DNA of 64,000 bases from Macrophomina tecta. Lineage: Eukaryota; Ascomycota; Dothideomycetes; Botryosphaeriales; Botryosphaeriaceae. The notes under the pieces are model-generated. The model saw only the letters and a program-made list of their open reading frames with translations, made no database searches and was not told the DNA's origin. How positions within the stretch are numbered: position 1 is the stretch's first letter; every line of letters begins with the position of its first letter. Of this stretch, positions 22,610 to 33,500 are shown one piece after another. The stretch is taken from positions 1,984,001 through 2,048,000 of the forward strand of contig JAKSGN010000003.1 in assembly GCA_024180945.1 (NCBI GenBank), read 5' to 3'. The position numbers and the translations under genes were made by a program.

Positions 22610-24256
22610 ATGTCTGAGCCCATCCGCAATAAGCGCGCCGACCAGGCCATCGCGCCGTACGTTGTCCTCCCGTCCTTTCACCACCACCGCCGCCATGTCT
22701 CTGTCCCAAGCTAACCGCGCTCCGCCCGCCAGTACGCCCCAGAACACCCCGGCCAACGCCGCCCCCATTTCCTCGCGCGCCCAGCAGCCTGGCGTTGCGA
22801 GCATCAAAGAAGGTGAGCGAGTCCCCAACCCCCGGAAATTTCTGCCTTCATGCCGTTGCGGGCCTGCGTCTGGACGTGGAGCCGCCGCAACGCCGCGTCT
22901 TGCCGCTGCCTAGCGGCCACCTTTGTGGCCAGGAATGCCATACGTCCCGACGCACGCAATGCCCCCAGACGCCCGTGCAGCTGCGCGCTGCGCCCTCCGC
23001 GTCGCCGCCTGCAGCCTCCATTTCCAGCCTAAGCCTGCGCCCAGACTAATCCCCCGCCAGAGGACTTCGACCGCGCCGCGGCCGCGTCCATCTTCGCCCA
23101 GAACCCTCAGCTCGTGTCCATGATCCAGGGCAAGCTCGGCTCGCTTGTCGGCCGCTCGTCTGGATACATTGAGTCCCTCCCCGCCGATGTCCGCAAGCGC
23201 GTCGCCGGCCTGAAGGGTGTCCAGAAGGAGCACTCCAAGCTCGAGGCCGAGTTCCAGGAGGAGGTTCTCCAGCTGGAAAAGAAGTACTTCGCCAAGTTCA
23301 CTCCGCTGTACCAAAAGCGTGCCAAGATCGTCAATGGCCAAGAAGAGCCTACCGAGGAGGAAATCCGGGCTGGTGAGGTCAAGGACGAGGAAGACGAGGA
23401 GGAGCAGGCTGAGAAGCCCGCCGAGGAGAAGCCTGCTGAGCCCACGGAGCCCGTCAAGGGCATTCCCGAGTTCTGGCTGTCCGCCATGAAGAACCAGGTG
23501 TCCCTGGCTGAGATGATTACCGACCGCGACGAGGCGGCGCTGAAGTCGTTGACCGATATCCGCATGGAGTACCTCGATAAGCCCGGCTTCCGCCTCATCT
23601 TCGAATTTGCCGAGAACGAATTCTTCACGAACAAGACCATCACCAAGACCTACTACTACCAGGAGGAGAACGGCTACGAGGGCGACTTCATCTACGATCA
23701 CGCGGAAGGCGATAAGATCGACTGGCTCCCCGGCAAGGATTTGACCGTCCGCGTCGAGTCGAAGAAGCAGAGGAACAAGAGTAAGATCTATCACTGCAAC
23801 CTGACGCGTTCGGGGCTAACTTTTTGATAGACACCAAGCAGACCCGCGTCGTCAAGAAGACTGTTCCCACCGAGTCCTTCTTCAACTTTTTCTCGCCACC
23901 GAAGGCCCCCACCGATGATGACGACGAGATCTCTTCCGACATTGAGGAGCGCCTTGAGCTGGACTACCAGCTCGGCGAGGACATCAAGGAGAAGCTCATT
24001 CCCCGTGCGATCGACTGGTTTACCGGCGAGGCGCTTCAGTTCGAGCAGCTCGACGACTACGATGAGGGCGAGTTTGAGGACGAGGATGACGAGGAAGAGG
24101 ATGACCTCAGTGACGACAGGGACGAGGATGACGATTCAGATGACGAGGTATGTTGCTATCGCCATGTTGCCATGTCTCAACAGAATGACCTAACCAAGCG
24201 CACAGGGAGATGGCTCGAAGCCGAAGCAGGAGGCTGCTGAGTGCAAGCAGAGTTAA
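22610..24256 (+). CDS. NAP1: Nucleosome assembly protein Nap1
   Basis: Histone H2A-H2B chaperone that shuttles between cytoplasm and nucleus and also binds B-type cyclin/septin regulators in yeast. Five exons (22610-22656, 22733-22812, 23061-23780, 23831-24147, 24206-24256) give 404 residues. The long dimerisation helix is followed by the NAP core. Typical stretches are LEKKYFAKFTPLYQKRAKI, GIPEFWLSAMKN, ESFFNFFSPPKAP, EERLELDYQLGEDIKEKLIPR and AIDWFTGEA. The acidic C-terminal tail of Asp/Glu runs ends just before the last intron. The final 51-nt exon adds a short basic tail (GDGSKPKQEAAECKQS). The 248-nt intron 2 is long relative to the others. Confidence 0.96.
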
Positions 24257-25474
24257 AGGATAGGCGCTCGCGATAAGCTCGACAGTAGCCTAGCCATCGC
24301 GCCGCCTTGACCATCTTCTCTTGACCCTTCCATGGCTCCTCGAAGCCACACTATCGGCATCAGATGTAGACGGCATCACCCCAACCCCCTTCAACAACTC
24401 CTCCACCCCACTGGTTCCGTTTCCATTCTCTGGCAACAGACATTTTCATGCAGCGCCACGATCATCCCCAGTCCCTCCTTGGTACACTTCGGGGCATCGT
24501 GGATGCTTGTAGGCTATTCGGGTTGCAGTTTTCCTTTCGTGCTTTAACGACTCATTTTCGGCTAGATAAGTAGGCTGAGATTGCTCTGCACCATTCAGGA
24601 GGACCGGGCGCTTTGCGGCAAGGGTGTCATTTTTGTAGTTTCCCCCCTTTTCATGTTGATGCTTGCAGACGGTGGCAGCGGAGGAGGCAGGCTGGTTCAT
24701 CTAATCTCTTCGGGCGGAAGCGTAGAGGTTTCTTCACAGCACAGAAAAAAGTTCGTTGTAACTTGTTAGAGACAACGGAAAGTGGTCCACCAGATGCAGG
24801 CTTCAACCGGTTCTACTGAATTTAATGCGTTATGTCCCTGCGGCAGATGGCTTGGGTAGATGAGAGCACGGATGGTCCGGCGGTGCTGGGCGTGCATCCG
24901 GCGGCAGCTTAGAGACACAAGACAAAGATGTCCGGCTCCGGGCGGCAAATGTTCCAATGTACCTAGCCTGCTAGTCGTGCGACCATCGGCGTGCTAGCTG
25001 TAGACTTTAACCGTGCGGAGAAATGCCAGCGTCAGCGTGACTGGTTTGATGGCGCCGAATATGCCGAGAAGTCGGCGGCGGGCACGGGGGACGGGGCGCA
25101 GGCCGGACACGGACATGCGGTCACAAAAAAAAAGTGCTGCACCAGCCCGCACGCGTGCGCGTGTGAAGATGAGAGACTCATGCACGCGCCAATCTCGAGC
25201 GCACTCGACAGGACCAGTGTCCAGATCAATGCCATGACTCCATGCACGGAATTGCGTGTGCTGCTGCAGTAATGTTGGTCGTTTGGTAGTGTGGTGGCCG
25301 GTCGCGTCATTTGCGAGGGGCACGGGTGCGCGGCGGGCAAAAAAGTTCTCCGCCGGGGGCGGCGCCCCGCGATTGGAGTCACATCCCGCCGCCAGTCATC
25401 ATCCGACTCCGGCCTCATAACACTATAATCTTCACCACTCGCCCTTACTTTCCTCTCCACAAATTTCTACCAAA
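24257..25474. other. Intergenic region between NAP1 and the phosphoglycerate dehydrogenase gene
   Basis: 1.2 kb. Holds the NAP1 3' UTR on the left and the promoter of the downstream gene on the right. No coding signal or repeat longer than A9 is seen. Confidence 0.5.
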
Positions 25475-27200
25475 ATGACGCCTGCTGTAGATATTGCCGG
25501 CTCTGGCGACGCCCTTGCGCGCTCCGTTTCCAATTCCCTCAACCTTTCGACCAGTCCTTCCGCACAATTCCACTCGCCGCCTTCCAGCTTCGGTGCTGCT
25601 CAGAGAGACCAGGCCTCCGCCGCCCGCACGAAGCATCTCAAGCCTTTCGCCACCCAGGACATCAAAGTGCTTCTCCTCGAGAATGTGAACCAGACTGGAC
25701 GCGACATTCTGCAGGGCCAGGGCTACCAGGTTGAATTCCTGAAGAGCTCGCTGCCCGAGGATCAGCTCATTGAGAAGATCCGGTAAGCTGCACTCTTCCG
25801 AGCCAGCAGTACGAGGCACTTGCGCAGCAATGTGCAGCATGAGCGCCTCTGCTCGTGCCAGCCACGCCCCTCTGCCTTCTGACTGTCCAGCATCGGACAA
25901 AGACATTTCATGCAAGCGCACTTTGAGTTGCGAGGGCGGAGACTCTGGGAACATCAGGAGACTTCAAAGGTTCTGACACATCGCAGGGACGTGCACGTCA
26001 TTGGCATTCGCTCCAAGACCAAGCTCAACGAGAGGGTACTCAAGGAGGCCAAGAACCTCATCGTCATTGGCTGCTTCTGCATTGGCACCAACCAGGTCGA
26101 CCTTGAGTATGCCGCCAACAACGGTATCGCCGTCTTCAACTCGCCCTTCTCCAACTCGCGCAGTGTCGCCGAGTTGATAATCTCAGAGATCATTGCCCTA
26201 GCCAGGCAGCTTGGCGACCGCTCCAACGAGCTGCACAACGGTGTCTGGAACAAGGTCTCGGCTGGCTGCTGGGAGATCAGAGGAAAGACTCTTGGTATTA
26301 TCGGATACGGTCACATCGGCTCCCAGCTTTCTGTCATGGCTGAGGCCATGGGTATGTCCGTCATCTACTACGATGTTGTGAATCTGATGGTAAGCTTCTC
26401 GCCTCTGAAACAGCTTCAACATATCCAACTAACGTAGAGAAAAGGCCATGAGCACTGCCCGCCAGGTTGGAACTCTGGATGAGCTGCTTGCCGGTGCTGA
26501 CTTTGTCACCCTTCATGTTCCCGAGTCTCCTGAGACTAAGAACATGATTGGCGCTGACCAGCTCGCGAAGATGCGCAATGGCAGCTACCTTCTCAATGCG
26601 AGCCGTGGCAGTGTTGTTGATATCCCTGCTCTCATTGACGCTATGCGTAGCGGTCACATCGCCGGTGCTGCCATTGACGTGTACCCCAATGAGCCCGCTG
26701 GTAATGGTCCTTACTTCAATCTCGAGCTGAATCCTTGGGCAGAGGAGCTCCGTAAGCTCAAGAACATCATCCTCACCCCGCACATTGGCGGTTCGACCGA
26801 GGAGGCGCAGAGCGCCATTGGTATCGAGGTGGCAAGCGCGCTCGTCAAGTACGTCAACGAGGGTGCTACGCTGCAGTCAGTTAACATGCCTGAGCTGGCT
26901 TTGCGCTCGCTCACCACTGACGAGCCCAACCACGTCCGTGCTTGCTTCATTCACAAGAACATTCCTGGTGTTCTGCGTCGTGTCAACGATATTCTTGGTG
27001 ATCATAACATTGACAAGCAGTCCGTCGATGCTAAGGGCGAGGTAAGACCATCGAGGCGTCCATTCATTTGCCTAGCTAACACTGTATAGGTTGCCTACCT
27101 TCTGGCAGATATCTCCGATGTCAACGAGGCGGAGATCAAGGCTCTCTACCAGAAGCTTGAGGATCTGCAATCCAACATCAGGACTCGTGTCTTGTACTAG
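25475..27200 (+). CDS. SER33: D-3-phosphoglycerate dehydrogenase (Ser3/Ser33 type)
   Basis: First enzyme of serine synthesis: oxidises 3-phosphoglycerate to phosphohydroxypyruvate with NAD, in the cytosol. Four exons (25475-25782, 25987-26389, 26445-27041, 27090-27200) give 472 residues, against 469 in yeast. The Rossmann motif is GYGHIG (209-214). The catalytic triad lies in NASRGSVVD (Arg 291), IDVYPNEP (Glu 320) and TPHIGGSTEEAQ (His 350). The C-terminus from about residue 395 is an ACT domain (IHKNIPGVLRRVNDIL), which normally gives serine feedback inhibition. The Ser-rich N-terminal extension of about 60 residues is usual in fungi. Intron 1 is 204 nt, the others about 50. Confidence 0.96.
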
Positions 27201-27815
27201 ACGAAACAAACACTTATTGCTACAGTGTCATGCCTGTCTCTCAACAGGCATCGTTGCACTCTTTTGGGTCTAGCATTCAACATGGCGTTCTTCCGTTTGG
27301 GGTAGAACAAAAAGGAGGGTATTCTTGCATGGGAGGCGTTCAACAAGAAAAAGAAAAATCGACACAGGAAAATGGCGGGTCAGATTGAGTGACAATGAAA
27401 GACATTCGATTAGACTTGGGGGACCGTCGCGATATCGTGTGCATAGTCTTCATCCTTCACCCAAATAATCCCAATGATATTGCAATTCTCTATTCAGACT
27501 AGGACCAATTTTCCAAAGTGTGCCAGTAGTTCCAGCCCGCTTTCTTCTGTGACTCACTATCCACTGAACGGCGAAGGTACACATGGTACTCGATGTTGGG
27601 GGACGGCTGCGAAGAACAGAACGCGCGGTGATTGGCTAATTGGCGCGCACGGACCGCACACAGAGCGAGCGGGAAACGCACACCAGAAGACGACCGAAAC
27701 GCACACTCGCGATGTGACGAAGCGACGACGACGACCGACGACACCACCCCACGCCCCAGCAAACCCGAATAACAAGGCTCATCCTCCGTCCGTTAAACCC
27801 ACACATCCAGACAAG
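27201..27815. other. Intergenic region before the eL33 gene
   Basis: 615 bp with the dehydrogenase 3' end and the ribosomal-protein promoter. The last 150 bp before the start codon are rich in CGA/ACGACG repeats and pyrimidines. No gene is seen. Confidence 0.5.
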
Positions 27816-29073
27816 ATGCCTTCCGAGTCCGGTAACCGCCGTACGTGTTCTCTACGTCCCTTTTTTTCAATTTCCAAAGAGCGAAGCACAATCGGTCTTC
27901 GCGCCAACCAAAGTCGCCCGCTTCACCGCTGGCGGGCGTTTGCGAGTGGATTGATGCTGAAGCGGGGGGTTTAACACGGTTTCTCGAATTTTTGAGCTGA
28001 CTTTGAGCGTTTGTGTGCAGTGTACGTCAAGTAAGTAACCACCGTTCGCTTTCTATCTTCCGGATTTTTTTGTTCCCGCACCACGACGCGACGAGTCTCC
28101 CCGCACGACGAATGCAACAAGAATGCCGACCGCTACGCCGATTTGATGCTGCTTTACGAGAGTCGGAGGGTATGGATGTTTGAAGATCCGGGGTGGAAAC
28201 TCGATGCCTACAGGCTGCTGTGGTTTAACTGCATTCCTTATGGGAAGGGCCACCACGGATTCTTGATAATGGATTTGCGATGGGTAACCGGGCGAACGGG
28301 TGAGCAGTGTGCGGTTGAGGACAGGTCCGGTCTTCAAGACAGCAAGAACTCCGTACATCTGCCGAGGATGGGATATACCCGACAACGAGGACGGAATACG
28401 CATCCATTACCCAGCGTCTAGTGCGCAAGTCGAGGCCTTATCGACCCGATCGATTTTCGGTCTTGCCGCTCGGTGGACTGCGACTACATCCACGACCGCT
28501 AAGGATGCGGGACGACGTTTTATATATCGATTATTCCGCTGGCTCACCCACATATCTGGACCACTGATTTCTCATTCTGCTATTTCTCAAGTGTGAACGA
28601 TTCACTGAGACATCATTTCGCAGGGGCCGCCACCTTAGCTACCAGCGTGGCAAGCGCAACACCAACCCCAACACCAGCCTGATCCAGATTGGTAAGAGCC
28701 TACCCCATTGCCTCGGGAAACGACTTTTCGAGTGCAGTGAACGTGGAAGCTGACGATTTCACAGAGGGTGTCGACAACGCCCAGGATGCCGCCTTCTACA
28801 ACGGCAAGCGCGTCGCTTTCGTCTACCGCGCCTCCAGGGAGGTCCGCGGCTCCAAGATCCGCGTCATCTGGGGCAAGGTGACCCGGTAAGTGCCAGTCCA
28901 TCGCCGCTGTTTCCCACCCAGCATTTGCCGAGTAATCCATGTGAACTGACGGCCGATCTGCGAATAGTCCCCACGGCAACTCCGGCGTCGTCCGCGCCCA
29001 GTTCAGGAACAACCTCCCTCCCCAGTCCTTCGGCGCTTCCGTCCGCATCATGCTCTACCCCTCCTCGATATAA
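27816..29073 (+). CDS. RPL33: 60S ribosomal protein eL33 (L35A)
   Basis: Component of the cytosolic large ribosomal subunit. Five exons (27816-27840, 28021-28030, 28624-28691, 28765-28885, 28968-29073) give 109 residues, the normal size. Conserved parts are [77 protein letters not shown] and [20 protein letters not shown]. Exon 2 is only 10 nt (codons for Leu-Tyr-Val-Lys shared with its neighbours), and intron 2 is 593 nt, by far the longest in a conserved gene here. Both are confirmed by perfect reconstruction of the family sequence. Confidence 0.96.
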
Positions 29074-30091
29074 CTTCGGATCGTCTGGCTTCGAAGGGCG
29101 TGCGATCGACGGCCACGTCCGACTCTTGCACTTCTTCAACCCTTATTTCTTCCCATGAGCGTGGCTTTTCTTGAATCCGAAGACTGCAAGAGATCGGAAG
29201 GTGGCAGGTTGCATTGTGTGTGAGGGTTTGGCTTGTTGAAACCGAAGGCACAAAATTTCATCAAAAGAACGGTCGGATGAAGGGGTTTCAAGCATAGAGC
29301 AGCCGGTTCTCCCTTTCACCTACCCCGCTACGGATAGAGAATCACAGCGGGGTGGGTGGAATGAGGGCTTATAATGAAAAAACTGGGCTTTTTTTCAAAC
29401 GGACAGAAGGCGTGCGCCCCAATGAGTTGACAATTGTTGTTGTGACGGTCAATGCCTTTCTACTTTGATAGCTAGGCCGTTGCCAAGAATTTTAGAGCGG
29501 CAAACGCGAGAAGACCTTGAGCTGGAACGGTTACCCGGTGAGAGCATCCGGAGAAGTGGATTGCGTTCGTGACGCTTTCGGCACTCCAGGGACTACTGCT
29601 GAACAGTAAGGAAGCGGCAGCCACAGAGCGTTAGTCCACCATGAGAATTCCAACGATTGGCTACATTTGAGGCTGCCGAGCAGTCATGCAGATGCGAATA
29701 TCCAGTGGCAGCCACATCTAGATGACCGCCCAACTCCCCCAACATACCGTTGTTGCCATAAGCCAGAACTCCGCTAGGGGCGCGACCGATGGTTCCGCGC
29801 GGAAGGAGGACCCAGTATGCCTGGCAACGGGCCCGACGTTTCCGGATGAGCCAACGGCGCGCAAGCAAGAGCAGAAGGCGACCAGCCAGACAAACGCAGG
29901 CCCGCCAACAATTCAAAGCTGGACACCGCCACTGCCAGCTGCACGTCACCGCCGATGCTGCATGCACGGCGTATCGCCTTCGCTCGCATTTCTTCACACA
30001 GAGCTTATCCGGCTTCGAGCAGCCTGCGGCCCGTTCCACGTCTGCTGCTACTACTTAACCTTCCTCAGAACTAACCGACTGCCTTCGAATC
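29074..30091. other. Intergenic region between eL33 and the C78 peptidase
   Basis: 1.0 kb. No convincing frame on either strand; holds the eL33 3' UTR and the promoter of the next gene. Confidence 0.5.
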
Positions 30092-31614
30092 ATGGTGACG
30101 CCTCCCGCGGACCTGGGCTGCCCGTTCTGCGCCTACACCAGCAAGGACTCGTACATGCTGCTGCTGCATGTCGAGGAGCGCCATACCGACGATTCCCCGT
30201 TCGTGGTCAAGGAAGCCCCGGACGCGGCTGCCCAGCTGACTGAACCGTCGCCCGGCCGACAGCCAACTTGGAGAACGTCCGTGGGGAATGACGTGGGCAG
30301 CGACGCCGACCAAGAATACGACGACGGCGGCGCCGGATGGATGCCCTGTCCCAATTCGGAATGCCACGAGCAGATTCACGTCGAGGATCTCGACGAGCAC
30401 CTCGATCTACATTATGCGGAAGGATTGGTCGCGTCGCAACAACAGGGGCGTTCAGCAGCTTTACCGCACTCAACATCTCAACCTTCCAACGGCGAAATGC
30501 CGTCCGACGAGCCGGAGGATGGGCGCCGCCGTCACCACCGTAGCAGGCACCATCATGAGCACCGCCAGTTCAGGACCAATTCGCGCTCGGAGGCGGACAA
30601 GTCAACTATCTCGAGGACTGCGCGTGACCTTTCCGCTTCGACTAGCGGCAAAAAGCACAAAAAGAAGGAGTCCAGTTCCCGCAGTGTACGCCTTGGCAAG
30701 AGCGAGCTGGGCCCGTACGCCTATGAGGACCGGATGCCGTCAACTCTCTACAAGCAGCTGCAAGCCGGGCCCAAGGTGTCTGTCGTCAATCGGATCGGTC
30801 GTGACGGGAGATTGACCAGACACGAGGTAATTGACAACGAGACGCCCGCCGTGCTGCCGGTTCTCGCGCAACTTTGTGCCATCGACAGAGACGTCTCTCA
30901 GGCGTGGCTCTGCCATCCGAGTACAATACACATTTACAAGAGGACCCGAGAAGGCGGGTTCTGTGGCTACCGCAACATCCAGATGCTGGTATCCTACATG
31001 CAGGGCGCCAAGGCACCCGGCCACGCTCACTTCCCTCCTCGAACCCCCGGTATCCTCGTGCTGCAGGACTTGATCGAGCAAGCCTGGGACATGGGCATCA
31101 ACGAGGTCAGCCGCCTCCAGACCGGCGGCATTAAAGGCACGCGAAAATACATTGGCACGCCCGAAGTGCAAGCCCTCTTCCAGAGCCTCGGCATCGACCA
31201 CGGCCTGCAAATCTTCAGCGACCGCCCCGGCACGGCGCCGCAACAGGCCCACGAACAGCTCCTCGACTACGTGAAGGCATACTTCCGCGCCGGGTCCGCC
31301 AGGGAACAGCGGGAGAAGAAGGTCGTCAGACGCACTTGCCCCCCATCTACCTCCAGCAGCCCGGCCACTCCGTCACCATCGTCGGCTACGAGCAGAGGAA
31401 GGACGGCGCCCGCAACTTGCTCGTCTTCGACCCCATGTTCCGCACCTCGCCCGGCATGGCAAAGATCCTCGGCCGCCGCGATCTCCGCACCCCTAGGCCC
31501 GAAGTCATGCAGGCGTATCGTAGGGGCGGCCGCCAGCTCAAGCGCCACAAGGATTACGAGTTGCTCGCGCTGACGGCGCCCTGCGCGCCACTTTCTCCAG
31601 CGTGGGATGTCTAA
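30092..31614 (+). CDS. Zinc-finger C78 peptidase (ZUP1/Mug105-like deubiquitinase), interrupted by a frameshift
   Basis: The family cleaves ubiquitin (Lys63-linked chains) or UFM1; S. pombe Mug105 and human ZUP1 are relatives. From ATG 30092 the protein has two C2H2-type fingers (CPFCAYTSKDSYMLLLHVEERH at residues 10-31 and CPNSECHEQIHVEDLDEH about 86-103), a His/Ser/Lys-rich linker, and the C78 domain from about residue 205. Catalytic Cys 291 is in GGFCGYRNIQML. At about 31322-31330 the conserved reading moves to the next frame (THLPPIYLQQPGHSVTIVGYE), which contains the catalytic His and, in LLVFDP, the Asp, and ends at 31614. No plausible intron bridges the change. As written, the first frame would run on to 31573 with unrelated sequence. 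Either a pseudogene by a one-base loss or a sequencing error. Confidence 0.82.
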
Positions 31615-31892
31615 AAGGAGTGGTAGCAGGGGATTGGGATTGCATTCGCATTCTGGGAGGATGGCATTACTGGAAGTGGATGATATTAAGGAGTTGACGG
31701 TGGGATGGTCATGCTATTTGAGCGGTTTCTTGTTTTCGGGGAAAAGGCGTTAATTGGAGGAATGGTTTGGGTGGAATCATATCCACAGGCATGAATAGAG
31801 GGGTTCAGGGACAAAGAAAATATGTAAAGTACGCCACTCGATCGTAGGGGGACTGCGAAGTCTTGCTGCGTGAATAGAGGAGATTCACAGAA

Positions 31893-31893
<1 letters not shown>

Positions 31894-31926
<33 letters not shown>

Positions 31927-31927
31927 T
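31894..31927. repeat. TTTTC repeat running into poly(T)
   Basis: Three or so TTTTC units followed by 17 T on the + strand. Confidence 0.9.
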
Positions 31928-32609
31928 GGCGGGTGGCGAGGAAGTGGACGGCTGCGTGGGAAGTTGGAGCGATTGTCCGGATACAGATATTCATAATGAT
32001 CTGTGCTATCTACGTCCGGACGACTGACCCAACTCTGTGTGTATGCTGCTGCCGAAGCCTGCGGCTTTACTTCCCGACAAACAAAACTGCTGCACCCTAC
32101 CCCTACCAAGATGAGTCGAAGCAATGGGCTGGATATAAATATCTCATGATTCTCTGTCCTTTTCCTTCGGTTGGTATCTTCAATTGCACGTACATAGTGC
32201 AGCAGAAGCCGGTGAGCGAGTGCCCAGACCGTGCCGTGTGGCAACAGTAGCATCAGAGTCCGGAGATCAAACCATCTCGCGCAGCAACAACAACAACAAC
32301 AGTCAAACCAACTAGCCCGCCAGTCGAATGATCTACACGACGAGCCTACTCTTTGACACACTCTCTCTACCACCGATCGCTCCACAGACCAACTAACCGA
32401 ACGGTGATTGCCCCCTCACTCAGTAACTCTTGAGATCAGGACCCTTTACTCCTACAGTACCACAAGATCGCTGCTAGAGGATTTTGTTCCGCCTTGGCAA
32501 CAGAGCTCCTCGCCGCGGAGTATGGAAGCAGCTGTCCGGACGCAAGTGTCACTGACTATTCTGGACGTCCACGTCCGGATGATTGCTTTCACTTATCCAC
32601 ATCATCATC

Positions 32610-32634
32610 TTTTTTTTTTTTTTTTAAAAAAAAA
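32610..32634. repeat. T16-A9 block
   Basis: Sixteen T directly followed by nine A: a perfect A/T inverted repeat able to form a hairpin. Confidence 0.9.
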
Positions 32635-33500
32635 GGGTAAAAGGAAACCAAGCTGTTGAAGGTAACAGTGTCGCCCTGAATGGTGACAATTCTTCTCCCG
32701 CAAATGGGACGAAGAGTACGTTGAAAAGTTGTGACCGGAGACCGAGCTGCTATGGCAATCGACTTCGCATATACCCTCTCTGCCCGAAGCGTTTCACGGA
32801 GGGGAGACTCATGACGGTGCTGACTCGGATCAAGCAGCTTCATGGGCACGTCGGTGCCCGGGAAACTAAGTGACAGGTTAAGACCGGTGTATGGCGGGTT
32901 GGGTCAGTAACATCTGAGTCGGGATCACGCCACCAACTCCCACAAAAAATTAGTAAAAATGCCATTCCATCGCTGAACGAAACTCGTAAGCACTAAAAGA
33001 GCAGTCAACGCACATGAGCCAGATTGAACAACGTTGAACCCTCATCCATGACTTCTCTGAAGAAAAAGTAACTAAAAATCTACACCCACTTCTCTGCTTC
33101 ACCCTCTCATAGACGCATGGTAGCCGTGAAACTCGACCGTGTGAAAGGCCACAGTTCATACATCTCCGTCTTAAAACCCTCTTTCACCCCCCGTGCTTCG
33201 TTTGTCAATGCAACAAAAAGCGCGAGAAAATTTGTCCTGCCTCCAGCCTTGCCTGAACGCCGCGTCCCAACGCAAACGCCACTGACCACCACTCCCGCAA
33301 ATACTACAACAGCGCTCCCAAATGCCGTACATGCGCAGATGCCTCCACAATGAACCGTAATCCCCAGCAGAAAGAAGATTCAAAAAATAAAAAAACAATT
33401 ACGTGGGAGCTATCGCAGTATCCAAATCCACTGCTTCGTCAGTCCGTCGTGAACCGTTTCGTTTGGAAATGTCGTGCAACACGTCAGTGCTAATCCCCCC

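Larger units (their letters stand above)
31615..33500. other. Gene-free 1.9 kb with homopolymers and a TCCGGA cluster
   Basis: Convergent space between the C78 gene and the myosin gene. It contains a TTTTC/T-rich tract (31894-31927), a T16-A9 block (32610-32634) and five TCCGGA hexamers between 31976 and 32579. The right end is myosin 3' UTR. No protein-coding signal is seen. Confidence 0.55.

Noticed and set aside
22910..23794. 294-codon - strand open frame
   Set aside because: Antisense to NAP1; Leu-rich translation mirrors the Glu/Lys codons of NAP1.
31271..31329. Intron that would repair the C78 frame
   Set aside because: GTGAAG is a poor donor, and splicing would remove a stretch conserved in the family (VKAYF...KVVQ), so a frameshift is the better reading.
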